Below, one piece after another: positions 21,296-34,671 of a stretch of DNA of 64,000 nt (the first letter of the stretch is position 1; every line of letters starts with the position of its first letter). This DNA comes from Rhodosorus marinus (taxonomy: Eukaryota > Rhodophyta > Stylonematophyceae > Stylonematales > Stylonemataceae). The stretch is taken from the NCBI GenBank assembly GCA_029953675.1, contig JAMWBK010000008.1, positions 1,645,001 through 1,709,000 on the forward strand, read 5' to 3'. Below the pieces are notes generated by a model, which ran no database searches, was not told the origin of the DNA, and saw only the letters and a list, made by a program, of their open reading frames with translations. The position numbers and the translations under genes were made by a program.

Positions 21296-22585
21296 GGAAT
21301 ACACACCCTCTGCCGCGTTGGCGTCAATGGAATGGCATGGGAGAGGTCTCCACAGAGCGCATTTCTCTTTCATAAAAGGAGCCCGATTGAGCAAGACATC
21401 CTTACATTTTCTCCTCTTCGTAGCATTCTTAAGTGCCACAGCCTGTGGTTCCAAACAACATGCCGTTTACATACAGACGGAGCATTCGGAGTTTACACAC
21501 CAAAAGGTTCGCAATCTGAATAGACCTGATCGGATACTCCTCGTTTTAGATATGTACCCCTTCCGTAAGTAAACTCATGAAAAGCCCTTTTCAGGCCGGA
21601 AGTCCAAAAAAATAAATAACACCGACCCCCTCCCCCCCCAACCAGATAGTAGCTCCTTGCCTTCCAAACCTCTGGTCCCTCTGCATCCCATGGCGGCGAT
21701 CCGTTCCAGCAGTCTCTCTCTTGTTGGTTTAAATATTGCCCACAAACCCACAATGTCATTCAGAGTACTTTTAGAACTATATAACTATTTTATTCGATAT
21801 TTCAATATGCTATTGAACGAAAACAAGAATCGCTGATGTCTAAATATAGAAATAGTATTCGAAAAGAGTTTTCTTACCCCCCTAACAGACCCCTGTCACT
21901 TTCGGAAGACATCGAAACCTGGAATCCTTTTAGAATTAGGGAGAATGTCAGGAACTTATAGTCCTATTCACACCCCCCAACTTCAAACGATAGTTCTCCT
22001 TGCTTTCTGAAATCTGATTTAGAAAACCAAATCCTTGTGGGTGTGTGCGCTGCTCTTCTTCGTCGTGCCCTTTTTTTTGGTTTTGTTCGGGAGGTTGCTT
22101 CGAATGGAACCATTGATGAGGAAGTTGTCGCGAGCAGAGTTTCGGTTCTTTCGGGGAGGCCTTCCAAACCTTTGTTTGGGAGGGAGCTGTTTTCTGGACC
22201 GTTCGGGTATTCATCTAGTCATAGGGAGGCCCGCTGGCCGTGGTGAGAGTAGTCCGAGTGGTAGCCGCATCCCACTAGTAGTTTAGTTTCCGCTATGTGG
22301 CTTATCCGAGGAGCTTGTGATGGACAGGGGATTCGTCCGCTGCATTCTGTGCCAGGTAATTCTAAGCCCGTATTTAGACCCGCCTACAAACCTACGCAAG
22401 AGTGCGAGGACCAAGGTCTCAATGACGTAGTGAGGGCTTCGTGGAGTTTCGAGGGGTGAACCAGCTGGTGGTCGCTTCCGCCCAGTCAATTGGGAGGACT
22501 TTTACACTCTGATCCTTGAGGAAGCTGCTCGGTAGGGATTTCTGGCGGTTCCTTAGTGGAGCAAAGCGCATCGTTCCGCCCCTGC

Positions 22586-22675
22586 AGATGACGTGGGACG
22601 TTCCCAACCCCGAGGCAAATGACGTGGAACGTACCCACTCCCGAGGCAACTAACGTGGAATTTTCCCAAGCTCCA
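22586..22675. repeat. Tandem repeat, about 33 bp x 3
   Basis: Units of the form aatgacgtggaacgttcccaa followed by ccccgaggc recur three times with small changes. Confidence 0.8.
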
Positions 22676-22846
22676 TACTCTGAACAGTGTTTATAGTGCA
22701 CATCGCATTTTGGTTCCAACCAGCTCGCACCTTGTAGAAAGTTGTCCATACAGAGAACCTTGCGAAGTTTTCACCTCTGAGTGAATTCTTGCACGCTTCT
22801 GGCCATGCGAGTGCTATGTAGCGAGCCACCACCAAAGAACGAGGGT

Positions 22847-22882
22847 CTGTTCGGAGCACGGGTCTGTTCGGAGCACTACAAG
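22847..22882. repeat. Tandem repeat, 17 bp x 2
   Basis: gggtctgttcggagcac occurs twice in immediate succession. Confidence 0.9.
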
Positions 22883-23859
22883 CAAATAAAAAAACCAAAA
22901 CGGAACTGCCATGAGGCGCGATCGCGCGCCTCCAACATCAAAGCTTGGTCATCCTCGGACATTTCAGCCAGGTCAAGAGGAGGAGAGCTCGTCCAGCACG
23001 CAAAAAAAGCCTTTCTCTTTCAAGCCAAGCTTGGAACCCACCGGAACCAAGCATCGAATATATCGATATTTTCTATTGTAACTCAGTTTCTACGTGGTTG
23101 GAAATCCTTTCAACCTGCCCTTTCCATACGATGACGGCGTATTGGTTAAGAGCTCAAACGGAGAGTAGCACCTTTTGTTTTGCTTTGTTGGCGTCCTATG
23201 GAGTTTCTGCACGCTTGCGGGTAGAAAACCCAAGCCTGCGTGATTGGTTCTCTAATCTTTTTTTGCGGCACAACAGGACCTGGGCCACCAGGGTTGGCTA
23301 CGGGGTTCCATTTCCAACTCGGATGAAGGCGGTTTCGCAATATTTCCTCCAGAACGGGCTGTTCTGACGTGTGGAGGTCTTGAGGTTGTAAGGTGCAAGG
23401 GGGAGAAAAAGATCTAGTCCATTGAGACCGTCCACGCTTCCCTTCGCCACTGAAGCAATGCCATATTCCAAAAGACCGGAGTTCAAAATTATGACTACAC
23501 AGGGATTCATTCATAAAGTCTTTCGGCTACGAGAAATAGTCACACTGGCAGTTGCTTGATTCATCCTGCGTACCACGCTTGGCTTTACTACGAATCTGGA
23601 GGCATACTTTAGCGGGGAATCATCATCACTATGACAGCGGGCCATGGACGTGGTCTACAGAGCCCGTAAGTATCAGCGACCCGACAATCTAGACATACAC
23701 ATCTCCGCATGTGAGGTTCCGCGAACTCCCCCCGTCAGTGTTATGCTCCATCTCGCAAGAGGGGGCGACGCTCGACCGGCGTGGACGAGTGTCCCATTTA
23801 TACGTTTAATCTCCGCTTGAGTAGCCAAAGAGATTTTCGCTGAGAACCGACCTCAATTT

Positions 23860-26800
23860 ACGTAATCGCCATCTAAATCGATGTGGTGATTGAAAACAAC
23901 AACAAAAAAAGGATAAACCAAAAATGAACAGCCAAAAAAAAAAAGTCGGGAGTCCACCACCCAATCAACGAGAAAGGTCCAATCCGTCGATCCGATGTCC
24001 CAATTAAATTTCCGGGTTACGAATTTAACTAAATTTGTTTGAAATAGAAGATGACAATAGTTGACCATTCCGTAGCCGAGGGGGTATCAAAAAAACAAAA
24101 CCAAACAAAAACCCAAGGGATGAAAGTCGAAACTTTGCATCCCGAGTTATTTAATTGAATATCTTTACAAATAGTCCAAAAACTAAGATATTGATTGATC
24201 ACGATATTAACTCCTAAAGAAAATCAGATCAAAGATGTATTAATCTGGTTTTCTTCAAACAATCGAGAAATTGTTTTTAGGTTTCTTTAGCTTTCGGTGG
24301 ACCCCGTGGAACGAGCATGTCTGCCTCGACAAACGAGGGAAATAAATCTCCAAAACAATAAAATGTAAGGCGAAGGGTGTGTAGTGGATTGGAAAGCCCT
24401 TCCCCTAGAAGTGGATACCTTGCGGAGAAAAAAATAAAAAATCAAGGCTGGACATTTTTTTTCGGGTGAATTCGGTAAACTTTCACGTACTGTTGCGGCC
24501 AAAAATTTAACTATTACATTTTTCGGCGATTCGCCAATGTATAATTAAATTGTCCACGAAAACCTGCGGAATTTTTTTCTTCATATGTTTTTCACTTGTA
24601 AGGCTTAAAAAGTAGGGCTGGGGTTTTCTGCTGGATTCCCCTTTTTTTGGTTACATGAGATTTTTATTGCTGGAGGAGAAAAGAGGTGCGGTTGTTGCAC
24701 TACTTCATTTTGGTTGCTTTCGGGACAAGCACAGCTACAACATTTTTTTTCGGGATTTTTGTTTGGGCCACCCCTCTCTTAGAGCAGCCGAAACGGGAAG
24801 GGGGGGAGGGGGGAAGGGGGAGGATGGGGGCTGGTCGTTTAATTAAATATCTATAACAACTCGAAACCTTTCCATTTTCAAAAGTTTCACAGCGAGCAGA
24901 TTGGTTTATTGCAACATTTCGTTATATCGCTCCTCGAATTGTCCGCGAACATCACCCGACGGTAGAGGAAATGCCTCGAATATTTTTATCATTACCAATT
25001 TTGTCATTTTACACACCTTCAAACGAGCACAAAGTTTCACAGACGAACAAATTTTTTTGATGGAACCTGGTGGTGGTTCAAAACCCATGAGAGGAGCAGG
25101 GTTTGTGGAGGAATGCACTGTGCCAAAGTATTTTTCTTTTTTCTTAGAATGAGTGCAATGTCCCACTAAGTTTGTCTTTCTTTGCTTGGATGCAAGTGAA
25201 TAAATGTTGAAAACAGTACCGAAAATTATTGTTTTCTGATGAACTGTATAAAATTTCAGCCCCTTAAAGCTTACATTGTTGTTTGGACTTCGGGTTGCAT
25301 CGCCCCCCTCTTACGCCCTGCTAAGAGGCCTTGAGACGATTTTCAGGTTGTCGCACAACTTTTTAATTAATTGCGAAAAATCGAGAGTTGTGTACTCGAA
25401 CTCGCACTACGGGGGGGGGGGGGTTCCCTATTGGAAAACTTGAAATCTGGAAACCATTTCAAGAACATGTGGAAGGAGCGTTCTCTCGCGGCTACGTAGA
25501 GGAACGCGTAGAGGAATTAGTGTTAAGAGGAACTCGCGAAGTTAATCAGCCTACCACTGGGTTAAAAGACGCACAGGCCCAATTCGGCGGCATGGACCAG
25601 TGCATAGAAACTTCTCGTCCGCGGATTCTTTGTAACCCAAGGGGCTCGGGTTCCAAAGAATTATGTTGCTATTTTCTATATGTTGGAATCGCAAAGGAAT
25701 TTTGGATACTCTTGACGATACGAAGAGGATCGAGATGTCGGGAAAATTGGTACCCAGGGACTGCTCCAAAGTTTAGGGAGCTGCGCTGTAAATGAGACGT
25801 GGACAACACATCCCGCCCGGATGTTGTCAGTTCCGATCGCGATACATCACCAGAAGCCGACTTCAAATCTGAATTTACGTAGTGGCACCTTGTTACATAT
25901 TGAGTGTCGTTGTTCGGACGAAGAAAAAATCGTGCGAGAAAAGTTGGCAGGCCGTTCCCCGGTGCTTCCGTCCTACGAACAATATTCCATAGATGTTCCG
26001 CGATTGCGACGAAAAGTGGCATACTCGGTTTCCACACCACCACCGACAAGCCTAGGTTGTGGGCTGCGCCGTCGTCCCACACTTTCCCAAAACGGACATG
26101 TGATCGGACCCTAAATCAGCCGGAACGGGAAGCCGACGTTTATTGAATATCCATAAAAATATACCCACTCCGGCGCCTTCCCAACCCTCTCCACATATTC
26201 AGTAAATCCATCCAATCCTCTGATTCGAAGTCAAGGTTTTTTCCAGTAGGTTCTGGTGAATATCTTCGCAAAAAAATTTTATCCACTCCCAAAAATAGAT
26301 TTGCTTTATTCTTTTAATTTTCGCATGCGCCGTGATTGGAGAAATTAACCTCGACATTCGTCGATCAGAATTGCCAATCTACGGCAAATTCGCGCGGAAT
26401 TTTTGACGCGGACTAAATTAGGATATTTGAACCGATTAACGGATAGATTTGGGATTCGTTTGGATGCTGGGATATGCTTTGACATTCAAAAATATGCACT
26501 TTGGAGGTTGGAAGAAATAGCTCCCATCTCCATTTCCTCCAAAAAAATCCTAGAGTAGAAAAGCGCTGGAACACGCTCGACACACAATTTTCTTGGCTAC
26601 TCACCCCTCCCATGTTACTGTTTTTGTACTTCCTCTCGAGAGGTATTGTTTTTGGAAGGTACGGTGGACACAAGCGAGAACGTAGGTGAAAGCTGACACA
26701 AACGTATTTTCGTTTTAATGTTTAAATGATTCTAAACGCCAAAAATTTCCCAGCGCAAGTGGAAGAACGATGAGAAAACGTCAAAAAAAATCTGGATGCG

Positions 26801-29035
26801 ATATTTAAGGGGGGTGAGTGAGATCTGCCGTCTGTACGAAATTAATGTTAATGCCTTTTATTTGATTATCCAAACAACTCGGGCTGGAATTGATAGTTAC
26901 TGCTCACCCACGACATCTTTCCCAATCGGTGGTAGAAAGTGCGAAGGAAGGGGGCGCCAGGGGAGGGGAAGGGGTTGCGGAGAAAGTTGAAAGCTTTCGT
27001 TTACGCTTCCTCTACCAGCCCGGGTAGAGGAAGCTATTATCGAATTTGATGCACTGTGGGAATAGACCTTTTTTTCGTGAAATGGAAAGCCCGATTATCT
27101 TCGAGCATAGCCGATATTCTCTCACAATACGATTTGCTTCTGGTTGGAGGCTGCGGAAAAGTTGGCCGATCAAGAATTGGTTCGCTCCGTAGAGGGAGAA
27201 GCTTCTTTGGAAGTATCAGCAGCCACCAACGAGTGGGATAAATATAATTTTGTTTTTGCTGTCGTGTAGTAAAACAATTTTGTATTAGATTTGTTAGCGA
27301 GGATAGGGCGCAAACCTTTTGAGTTGAGATTGTTTTGAAACAAACGTGTCTTACATTTTTGGAAGAGCAAAGAGGCCAATTGTCCAAAAAGAAAATAGGC
27401 AGACAGTTTCCTTTTCTTCTGTTATTTTCTATTAAGGGGTGTTCTCCTCAGTCCTGGCAACCATGGAATTCAACACTTCCCTCTGATCTGTCCAAAAGCT
27501 TCCTCGAATGCGATTACCACCCCTCTTTCATGTATCTTCCTCCAGCAGATTCATCAACATTTGCACGCTATAGCTAAATACTTCCCGCATATCCTACATT
27601 CGCCTCCCCCCCCTCCACAGGTTCAGTGAATCCATCCAATCCTTCAACCTCCACACGTGGTAGTTAAAAACTTCCCCCACACCCTATATTTGCGTCTCCT
27701 CCCCCTCCCAAATATCACTCCAGCGGTTTGATCCACCGCCTGGGGAGATAGATAAAACCGACTCTCCCATATTCCTCCAGTTTGTTGTTGCCCGAATTGA
27801 GATTCCTTCCCTCTCCCCCTCTCCCCCCACAAAGTCTGCCGCTCCTCGTCACTTACGCCCTGAACATCCCTAGATATTCTCCGTGCGGTCTTGTTGTCTT
27901 GTTGGGTGGGCAGGAGGGCGCGTTCATGCTTTGTGCGGATGAAAAGATCTCCTCAGACCCTCGGAAGCGGCAGGAACTGTTGGCTTTTGGTTTCTGACTT
28001 TGGAAGGGCGCAACCCCAACGCGCAGCGCTGGAATAACAAATTCCCTCACCTCCCCAAACCTCGTCAGCCGAAGGCTCATGCAGAAGCTGAAAAAAACTG
28101 CTCAGTACTTTTGAGCAAAAGGAGGCCAATTGTCACACACGTAGATACCTTCCTTTCAACCGATCGTCCTGTTTTCCATGTAGCAATCGCGTTTTTTGAA
28201 ATACCACCGCACTCTATCCAGCAGATTCCTCCACCCCTCGCGATGTACGTAAAATCCACACATGCGATACTCCTCAATATTCCTCCAGTTGCTTGATTTT
28301 GGACATGACTCGACCCACCCCTCCGGCTCTCCAGTCTAACGCCAGCAAGATATTCTCCTTGCGGTAGTGTTGATTGGGAACACGAAGAACGCGCTCACGC
28401 TTACAACCAATACATTTTCCTGTAAACCCGCTAAACAACGCGAGCAAGTTAACAACGCCAGCGCACCTTTGGAGCTTTTCTGTTCTCGGGTTCGAGGCCA
28501 CGCAAAACCCCGTGGCCCCTAGACTACGTAACTACAAATTACTGGAATAATTCCCCATCTCCAGACCCTATTTCTCCCTGGCAAAGCGGCCTCGTGTGCG
28601 TGCGCGTCGTATGGAAACTACATATATTTTCGCTTCGGTCAACATGCCAGTAAGCCCTCCCAACTCCAATGGTCAAGAATCCGGAGGGAAGGCGGGGGAA
28701 AGGGGAGCCACCATCCTTACACAACTGTCCTCGATCGCGCACCATCTCCAAACTCTTTCAAAATCAAACGAAAATCTTCCCTGAATTGTTTCAGAGAAGA
28801 AAAAAAGATCGCGCATTTGCTTGATGTTTGCGCCGAAAAACAGGGGATGGAGAAACCTTTCCGCTGGACTAGTTTATGAATGAAATTTAAACTTTTAGAT
28901 CAGGTTGTCCAATGAAAAGGTGTTTTTGGAGTTGACAACGAAATATTATTTATTGAAAGGGTTCCAGAAGTGGACGAGTTAAGGTTGGCTAAGAACAAGC
29001 AGTAAACAAGAGTTTTGGGAGGGGAGGGGGGTTTG
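23860..29035. repeat. Segmental duplication block (copy 2), upstream of intact VWA gene
   Basis: Paralogous to 1-3.2 kb in the same order and to 37.44-39.0 kb in inverted order; 27.04-27.40 kb also matches 35.62-36.06 kb. No reading is preserved between copies, so I see upstream non-coding DNA and not a lost gene. It has runs of g near 25.41 kb and pyrimidine-rich stretches near 27.6-27.8 kb. Confidence 0.6.
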
Positions 29036-29345
29036 GGTTGTTGGAGGAATTGTACGTAATTTGTTGACTGGGTTACCGAATCGATTCCCCTCCGAAAAGT
29101 CGTTGTTTTTTTTCTTACCTTTCTCCTTTCATGGAAGCGGAAGCGACGTTGTTTGAGGGCGATGACACGCAATCCTGAGCCTGTGTTGAAGGGAATAGGG
29201 GATTCCGGTTCGTGGAAGGGAATTGGGTGACTGGGTATTCGTTTCTTCTGGTTTCTTTAAGCTTGCGAAAATTCATTGCATGAGTGATTGAACGAAAGGA
29301 TCGTTGAGTATAAATATGGCTCCGTATCGCTGCCTGGCTAATCGC
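29036..29345 (+). promoter_or_regulatory. Promoter of VWA gene with TATAAATA box
   Basis: TATAAATA lies at 29309-29316, 153 bp before the ATG. The preceding 270 bp is conserved upstream of the truncated copy at 4.6-4.9 kb, and part of it (tttctttacctttctccttt) upstream of the third copy. After the likely start site an 8-codon upstream ORF (ATG 29359, stop 29383-29385) precedes the main ATG. Confidence 0.7.
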
Positions 29346-29468
29346 GGAGGAGTCTTTCATGCAGAGCATAGCAGCCGACTCTTAGGTGACGGCTTCTGAA
29401 GGGGACAGTGGAAGGCTAGTGTGAGAAAGGAAAGCGTGAGCTAGACGAAGGTTTTCCCCGGAGTGGCA

Positions 29469-32400
29469 ATGAAGGTTTCAACCGCAGTCTGCTTGGTGCT
29501 TGTCGGACTATGCGGGTCCGCCCTGAGTGGACCTGTCGCTGCGCCGCTGAGCTCGAGACCTCAGAGCCCGCTATTACCATGCTCGGATTTTGCTGATAAT
29601 TACGAGATTGTGAAGATCGGGGAGGATAACAACAGGTGCTACGATCTGCGCGTGGATGGAACCGGCGCCAAGGTCGGAACACTGTGTGTGAAAGTCAAGG
29701 AGTTTCCCAACGGGAAAACTTGCATCCAGTTCTCATTTGCCGCCAAGCAAGGATGGGAATTCTACAAACTTGAGGCTGGCGCGGCGCAGGGATGCGCCCT
29801 TAATCTGAGGACCGACCCCTTCCTGGTTTCTGCTGAGGGTTGGTTCACGTCGAAGAAACTCTACGTGTGTCTGAACAAGTTCCAGGCGTTCCCCGGACCA
29901 AACGGAGATGGATGCTGCAACGGAACGCTTTGTCTCTACCCAGCCGTGAAGGCACGCAAGGGATCTAACTATGTCTACGTACTCCCCGAAATTGATGAGA
30001 ATGATTGCAAGCAAAAGAATGGTGACGAATTTGTTGGTTGCAGGGTTCCCTTGGTCTGCGAGACCCCAACACCCGAGCCGACTCCAACCCCCCCAATGGA
30101 ATTGCCATGCGAGGACTATGCGGATGAGTTTTCCAGTGTTGTGATTGGAAATGAAGAGAACAAGACATGCTTCCAGCTGCGCGCCAACGGAAATGCTAAT
30201 GGTGCCCGTGTCGGAACCTTGTGCCTGAGTGTGAGACCGGCTGGCGAGAAAACTTGCATCGTATTTTACTTCATCGCATTCGCCCCGTACATATTCAAGG
30301 ACGCGAAGGCAGGGTTAGCGCATGATTGTGCCGATGAAAACAAGTACCCCTTCAAGGTCGTGAAGACAGGTCCATTCAAGCTCGCGAAAATATACGTGTG
30401 CCTGAACAAGTTTAGCTCTCCGCCTGGAGTTGATAATGGAGGATGCTGCAATGAAGACATCTGTATGTTCTCGCAGGTAACTGCTCTAGACACGAGTTTG
30501 TATAATGCACAGAAGTTTAAGGCTTCTCCTAAGGACGGGGGGAAGGGTTGCGAAGAGACCGATAACGGTTTCGACACTCAATGTAATGTGCCGTTGATCT
30601 GCACTAACTCGACACCATCGCCGACACCATCGCCGACACCATCGCCGACGCCATCGCCGACGCCATCGCCGACGCCATCGCCGACGCCATCGCCGACGCC
30701 ATCGCCGACACCATCGCCGACGCCATCGCCGACGCCATCGCCGACACCATCACCGACGCCATCGCCGACGCCATCGCCGACGCCATCGCCGACGCCATCG
30801 CCGACACCATCGCCGACACCATCGCCGACGCCATCGCCGACACCATCGCCGACACCATCGCCAACGCCATCGCCAACGCCATCGCCGACACCATCGCCGA
30901 CACCATCGCCGACACCATCGCCGACACCATCGCCGACGCCATCGCCGACGCCATCGCCGACACCATCGCCGACGCCATCGCCAACGCCATCGCCGACGCC
31001 ATCGCCGACACCATCACCGACAGCACCACCAACCCCACCATGTGATGCGACCGATGTGGATTACTGCTTTTCGTTTGACTTCTCAAGCTCAATCTGGGAT
31101 CCGGTCAACGGTCTGAACGGAGGAGGAAGTACTGAGAAGTTAGAGTCGCAGAGGGAGCTGGTGTTGGGAGTCATGGACAGACTCGACACGCAGGACGTAA
31201 ATGGCCTTAACCGGTACGGATTTGTGATATTCGGAGGAAGTTCAGGAGGAAGTAACGAGAACAACGATACAATCGCAGATCTGTCCGAGAAGGTTGTGGA
31301 TCCTTTAACAGATTATGATACTGTTAAATCGGCGGTCGAGGCGTTGCAATCTCCTCCGTTGGTGCCTGAGAATCAGATCCCGGCCCAGAACACGAACATT
31401 GAGAAGGGTCTACGTTTCTGCGAGGAGATTCTGAACAGCAACGGCAATCAAAGAACGAGGGTTCTGATTCTGACGAGTGATGGAAGAGCGACGAGAGGCA
31501 ACGGTGCCGGTGATACCGACACTAACCCTGCTAATAATGACCTGGTTGCACAGGCGGTGGCAATCCAGAACAGTGGAATCATCATCGTAACTGCTGGGAC
31601 AACTGAAACGATTGACGCTCCATACTTGCCAGTATTTGATGCTCTGGCATCTTCTGGAGAAGCGATCGTGACGGAAAAACAAGAAGATTTCGATTTGTTA
31701 ATTGAGGATATTGTTGAGGCCATCTGCGGTGAACTGGAAACGCCGACACCATCGCCGACACCATCGCCGACACCATCGCCGACGCCATCGCCGACACCGT
31801 CACCGACACCGTCGCCGACACCGTCGCCGACACCGTCGCCGACACCGTCGCCGACGCCGTCACCGACACCGTCACCGACACCGTCACCGACGCCGTCACC
31901 GTCACCGACACCGTCACCGACACCGTCACCGACGCCGTCACCGACACCGTCACCGACGCCATCGCCGACGCCGTCACCGACGCCGTCACCGACGCCGTCA
32001 CCGACGCCGTCACCGACACCGTCACCGACACCGTCACCGACACCGTCACCGACACCGTCACCGACACCGTCACCGACACCATCGCCGACGCCATCGCCGA
32101 CACCGTCACCGACACCGTCACCGACACCATCGCCGACGGCACCACCAACCCCACCGTGTGATGCGACCGATGTGGATTACTGCTTTTCGTTTGACTTCTC
32201 AAGCTCAATCTGGGATCCGGTCAACGGTCTGAACGGAGGAGGAAGTACTGAGAAGTTAGAGTCGCAGAGGGAGCTGGTGTTGGGAGTCATGGACAGACTC
32301 GACACGCAGGACGTAAATGGCCTTAACCGGTACGGATTTGTGATATTCGGAGGAAGTTCAGGAGGAAGTAACGAGAACAACGATACAATCGCAGATCTGT

Positions 32401-34436
32401 CCGAGAAGGTTGTGGATCCTTTAACAGATTATGATACTGTTAAATCGGCGGTCGAGGCGTTGCAATCTCCTCCGTTGGTGCCTGAGAATCAGATCCCGGC
32501 CCAGAACACGAACATTGAGAAGGGTCTACGTTTCTGCGAGGAGATTCTGAACAGCAACGGCAATCAAAGAACGAGGGTTCTGATTCTGACGAGTGATGGA
32601 AGAGCGACGAGAGGCAACGGTGCCGGTGACACCGACACTAACCCTGCTAATAATGACCTGGTTGCACAGGCGGTGGCAATCCAGAACAGTGGAATCATCA
32701 TCGTAACTGCTGGGACAACTGAAACGATTGACGCTCCATACTTGCCAGTATTTGATGCTCTGGCATCTTCTGGAGAAGCGATCGTGACGGAAAAACAAGA
32801 AGATTTCGACTTGTTGGTTGAGGATATTGTTGAGGCCATCTGCGGTGAACTGGAAACGCCGACACCATCGCCGACACCATCGCCGACACCATCGCCGACA
32901 CCATCGCCGACACCATCGCCGACATCGTCACCGACACCGTCACCGACACCGTCGCCGACGGCACCGCCAACCCCACCGTGTGATGCGACCGATGTGGATT
33001 ACTGCTTTTCGTTTGACTTCTCAAGCTCAATCTGGGATCCGGTCAACGGTCTGAACGGAGGAGGAAGTACTGAGAAGTTAGAGTCGCAGAGGGAGCTGGT
33101 GTTGGGAGTCATGGACAGACTCGACACGCAGGACGTAAATGGCCTTAACCGGTACGGATTTGTGATATTCGGAGGAAGTTCAGGAGGAAGTAACGAGAAC
33201 AACGATACAATCGCAGATCTGTCCGAGAAGGTTGTGGATCCTTTAACAGATTATGATACTGTTAAATCGGCGGTCGAGGCGTTGCAATCTCCTCCGTTGG
33301 TGCCTGAGAATCAGATCCCGGCCCAGAACACGAACATTGAGAAGGGTCTACGTTTCTGCGAGGAGATTCTGAACAGCAACGGCAATCAAAGAACGAGGGT
33401 TCTGATTCTGACGAGTGATGGAAGAGCGACGAGAGGCAACGGTGCCGGTGACACCGACACTAACCCTGCTAATAATGACCTGGTCGCACAGGCGGTGGCA
33501 ATCCAGAACAGTGGAATCATCATCGTAACTGCTGGGACAACTGAAACGATTGACGCTCCATACTTGCCAGTATTTGATGCTCTGGCATCTTCTGGAGAAG
33601 CGATCGTGACGGAAAAACAAGAAGATTTCGACTTGTTGATTGAGGATATTGTTGAGGCCATCTGCGGTGAACTGGAAACGCCGACACCATCGCCGACGCC
33701 ATCGCCGACGGCACCACCAACCCCACCGTGTGATGCGACCGATGTGGATTACTGCTTTTCGTTTGACTTCTCAAGCTCAATCTGGGATCCAGTCAACGGT
33801 CTGAACGGAGGAGGAAGTACTGAGAAGTTAGAGTCGCAGAGGGAGCTGGTGTTGGGAGTCATGGACAGACTCGACACGCAGGACGTAAATGGCCTTAACC
33901 GGTACGGATTTGTGATATTCGGAGGAAGTTCAGGAGGAAGTAACGAGAACAACGATACAATCGCAGATCTGTCCGAGAAGGTTGTGGATCCTTTAACAGA
34001 TTATGATACTGTTAAATCGGCGGTCGAGGCGTTGCAATCTCCTCCGTTGGTGCCTGAGAATCAGATCCCGGCCCAGAACACGAACATTGAGAAGGGTCTA
34101 CGTTTCTGCGAGGAGATTCTGAACAGCAACGGCAATCAAAGAACGAGGGTTCTGATTCTGACGAGTGATGGAAGAGCGACGAGAGGCAACGGTGCCGGTG
34201 ACACCGACACTAACCCTGCTAATAATGACCTGGTTGCACAGGCGGTGGCAATCCAGAACAGTGGAATCATCATCGTAACTGCTGGGACAACTGAAACGAT
34301 TGACGCTCCATACTTGCCAGTATTTGATGCTCTGGCATCTTCTGGAGAAGCGATCGTGACGGAAAAACAAGAAGATTTCGACTTGTTGATTGAGGATATC
34401 GTCGAGGCCGTCTGCGGTGAACTGGAGGAACACTAA
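29469..34436 (+). CDS. Secreted protein with two 12-Cys domains and four VWA domains
   Basis: 1655 residues from ATG 29469; a GTG two codons earlier is not a likely start. Order: signal peptide ([20 protein letters not shown]), 12-Cys domain 1 (about 38-197), short Pro/Thr linker, 12-Cys domain 2 (about 214-378), (TPSP)n linker (about 380-520), then four VWA domains starting at 525, 897, 1171 and 1421, separated by TPSP linkers of about 140, 40 and 16 residues. Each VWA carries DFSSS and LTSDGRA (MIDAS). VWA domains bind protein ligands through a metal ion, and such linkers are typically O-glycosylated, so a cell-wall or matrix adhesion role is likely (inference). No membrane anchor is visible, the protein ending in GELEEH. 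Both 12-Cys domains keep every Cys, with a CC-x4-C motif, but I recognise no family. Single exon. Neighbour at 36.4 kb is an inverted broken paralog. Confidence 0.88.
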   Translation: MKVSTAVCLVLVGLCGSALSGPVAAPLSSRPQSPLLPCSDFADNYEIVKIGEDNNRCYDLRVDGTGAKVGTLCVKVKEFPNGKTCIQFSFAAKQGWEFYKLEAGAAQGCALNLRTDPFLVSAEGWFTSKKLYVCLNKFQAFPGPNGDGCCNGTLCLYPAVKARKGSNYVYVLPEIDENDCKQKNGDEFVGCRVPLVCETPTPEPTPTPPMELPCEDYADEFSSVVIGNEENKTCFQLRANGNANGARVGTLCLSVRPAGEKTCIVFYFIAFAPYIFKDAKAGLAHDCADENKYPFKVVKTGPFKLAKIYVCLNKFSSPPGVDNGGCCNEDICMFSQVTALDTSLYNAQKFKASPKDGGKGCEETDNGFDTQCNVPLICTNSTPSPTPSPTPSPTPSPTPSPTPSPTPSPTPSPTPSPTPSPTPSPTPSPTPSPTPSPTPSPTPSPTPSPTPSPTPSPTPSPTPSPTPSPTPSPTPSPTPSPTPSPTPSPTPSPTPSPTPSPTPSPTPSPTPSPTPSPTAPPTPPCDATDVDYCFSFDFSSSIWDPVNGLNGGGSTEKLESQRELVLGVMDRLDTQDVNGLNRYGFVIFGGSSGGSNENNDTIADLSEKVVDPLTDYDTVKSAVEALQSPPLVPENQIPAQNTNIEKGLRFCEEILNSNGNQRTRVLILTSDGRATRGNGAGDTDTNPANNDLVAQAVAIQNSGIIIVTAGTTETIDAPYLPVFDALASSGEAIVTEKQEDFDLLIEDIVEAICGELETPTPSPTPSPTPSPTPSPTPSPTPSPTPSPTPSPTPSPTPSPTPSPTPSPTPSPSPTPSPTPSPTPSPTPSPTPSPTPSPTPSPTPSPTPSPTPSPTPSPTPSPTPSPTPSPTPSPTPSPTPSPTPSPTPSPTAPPTPPCDATDVDYCFSFDFSSSIWDPVNGLNGGGSTEKLESQRELVLGVMDRLDTQDVNGLNRYGFVIFGGSSGGSNENNDTIADLSEKVVDPLTDYDTVKSAVEALQSPPLVPENQIPAQNTNIEKGLRFCEEILNSNGNQRTRVLILTSDGRATRGNGAGDTDTNPANNDLVAQAVAIQNSGIIIVTAGTTETIDAPYLPVFDALASSGEAIVTEKQEDFDLLVEDIVEAICGELETPTPSPTPSPTPSPTPSPTPSPTSSPTPSPTPSPTAPPTPPCDATDVDYCFSFDFSSSIWDPVNGLNGGGSTEKLESQRELVLGVMDRLDTQDVNGLNRYGFVIFGGSSGGSNENNDTIADLSEKVVDPLTDYDTVKSAVEALQSPPLVPENQIPAQNTNIEKGLRFCEEILNSNGNQRTRVLILTSDGRATRGNGAGDTDTNPANNDLVAQAVAIQNSGIIIVTAGTTETIDAPYLPVFDALASSGEAIVTEKQEDFDLLIEDIVEAICGELETPTPSPTPSPTAPPTPPCDATDVDYCFSFDFSSSIWDPVNGLNGGGSTEKLESQRELVLGVMDRLDTQDVNGLNRYGFVIFGGSSGGSNENNDTIADLSEKVVDPLTDYDTVKSAVEALQSPPLVPENQIPAQNTNIEKGLRFCEEILNSNGNQRTRVLILTSDGRATRGNGAGDTDTNPANNDLVAQAVAIQNSGIIIVTAGTTETIDAPYLPVFDALASSGEAIVTEKQEDFDLLIEDIVEAVCGELEEH
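30608..31029 (+). repeat. (TPSP)n minisatellite tract 1 of the VWA gene
   Basis: 12-bp units, dominant form ccgacnccatcg, about 35 copies. It differs in dominant codon choice from tract 2. Confidence 0.95.
31041..34420 (+). repeat. Four near-identical VWA coding repeats (about 695 bp each)
   Basis: Units begin at 31041, 32157, 32979 and 33729. By eye only a handful of bases differ between units, for example gataccgacac against gacaccgacac, and ttgttaattgag against ttgttggttgag. The VWA of the 5.0 kb paralog differs at many more sites, so homogenisation or amplification within this gene is recent. Confidence 0.9.
31741..32145 (+). repeat. (TPSP)n minisatellite tract 2 of the VWA gene
   Basis: About 33 units; the dominant form is ccgacaccgtca. 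One unit is partly lost (SPSPTP), but the frame is kept. Shorter tracts follow at 32860-32965 and 33680-33715. Confidence 0.95.
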
Positions 34437-34545
34437 ATACTAAAACTTTGAAGTAAAATAATTGGAAGTCATTGATTATTTACTAGATTGATAGCGTTGA
34501 ATTAAAATCCGTTATTCGGCTTCATGAGAATTGAAGATGCTCCAA
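34437..34545 (+). other. 3' UTR of VWA gene, inverted match to 36325-36430
   Basis: Ends with ggcttcatgagaattgaaga, whose reverse complement is present at about 36330-36350. The two paralogs are thus tail-to-tail with about 1.8 kb between the UTR copies. Confidence 0.65.
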
Positions 34546-34671
34546 GTAGCACAAACCAACAATTCACTTCGTAAAGTTCCAACGATGATAGATAAACACC
34601 TTGTAGAGCTAAGGGCGCCTTGCAACCGGCCGTATGTAGGCTTCGAAGCGTGAGCAACATTCTGCACATGA

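Larger units (their letters stand above)
21296..23850. other. Non-coding stretch with short repeats
   Basis: No supportable gene. Small tandem repeats are listed separately. A type C scrap (aggcgcgatcgcgcgcctcc, about 22914-22940) is present. Confidence 0.5.

Noticed and set aside
22586-22675. Possible CRISPR-like array
   Set aside because: The units are directly adjacent without spacers, and the sequence is eukaryotic.
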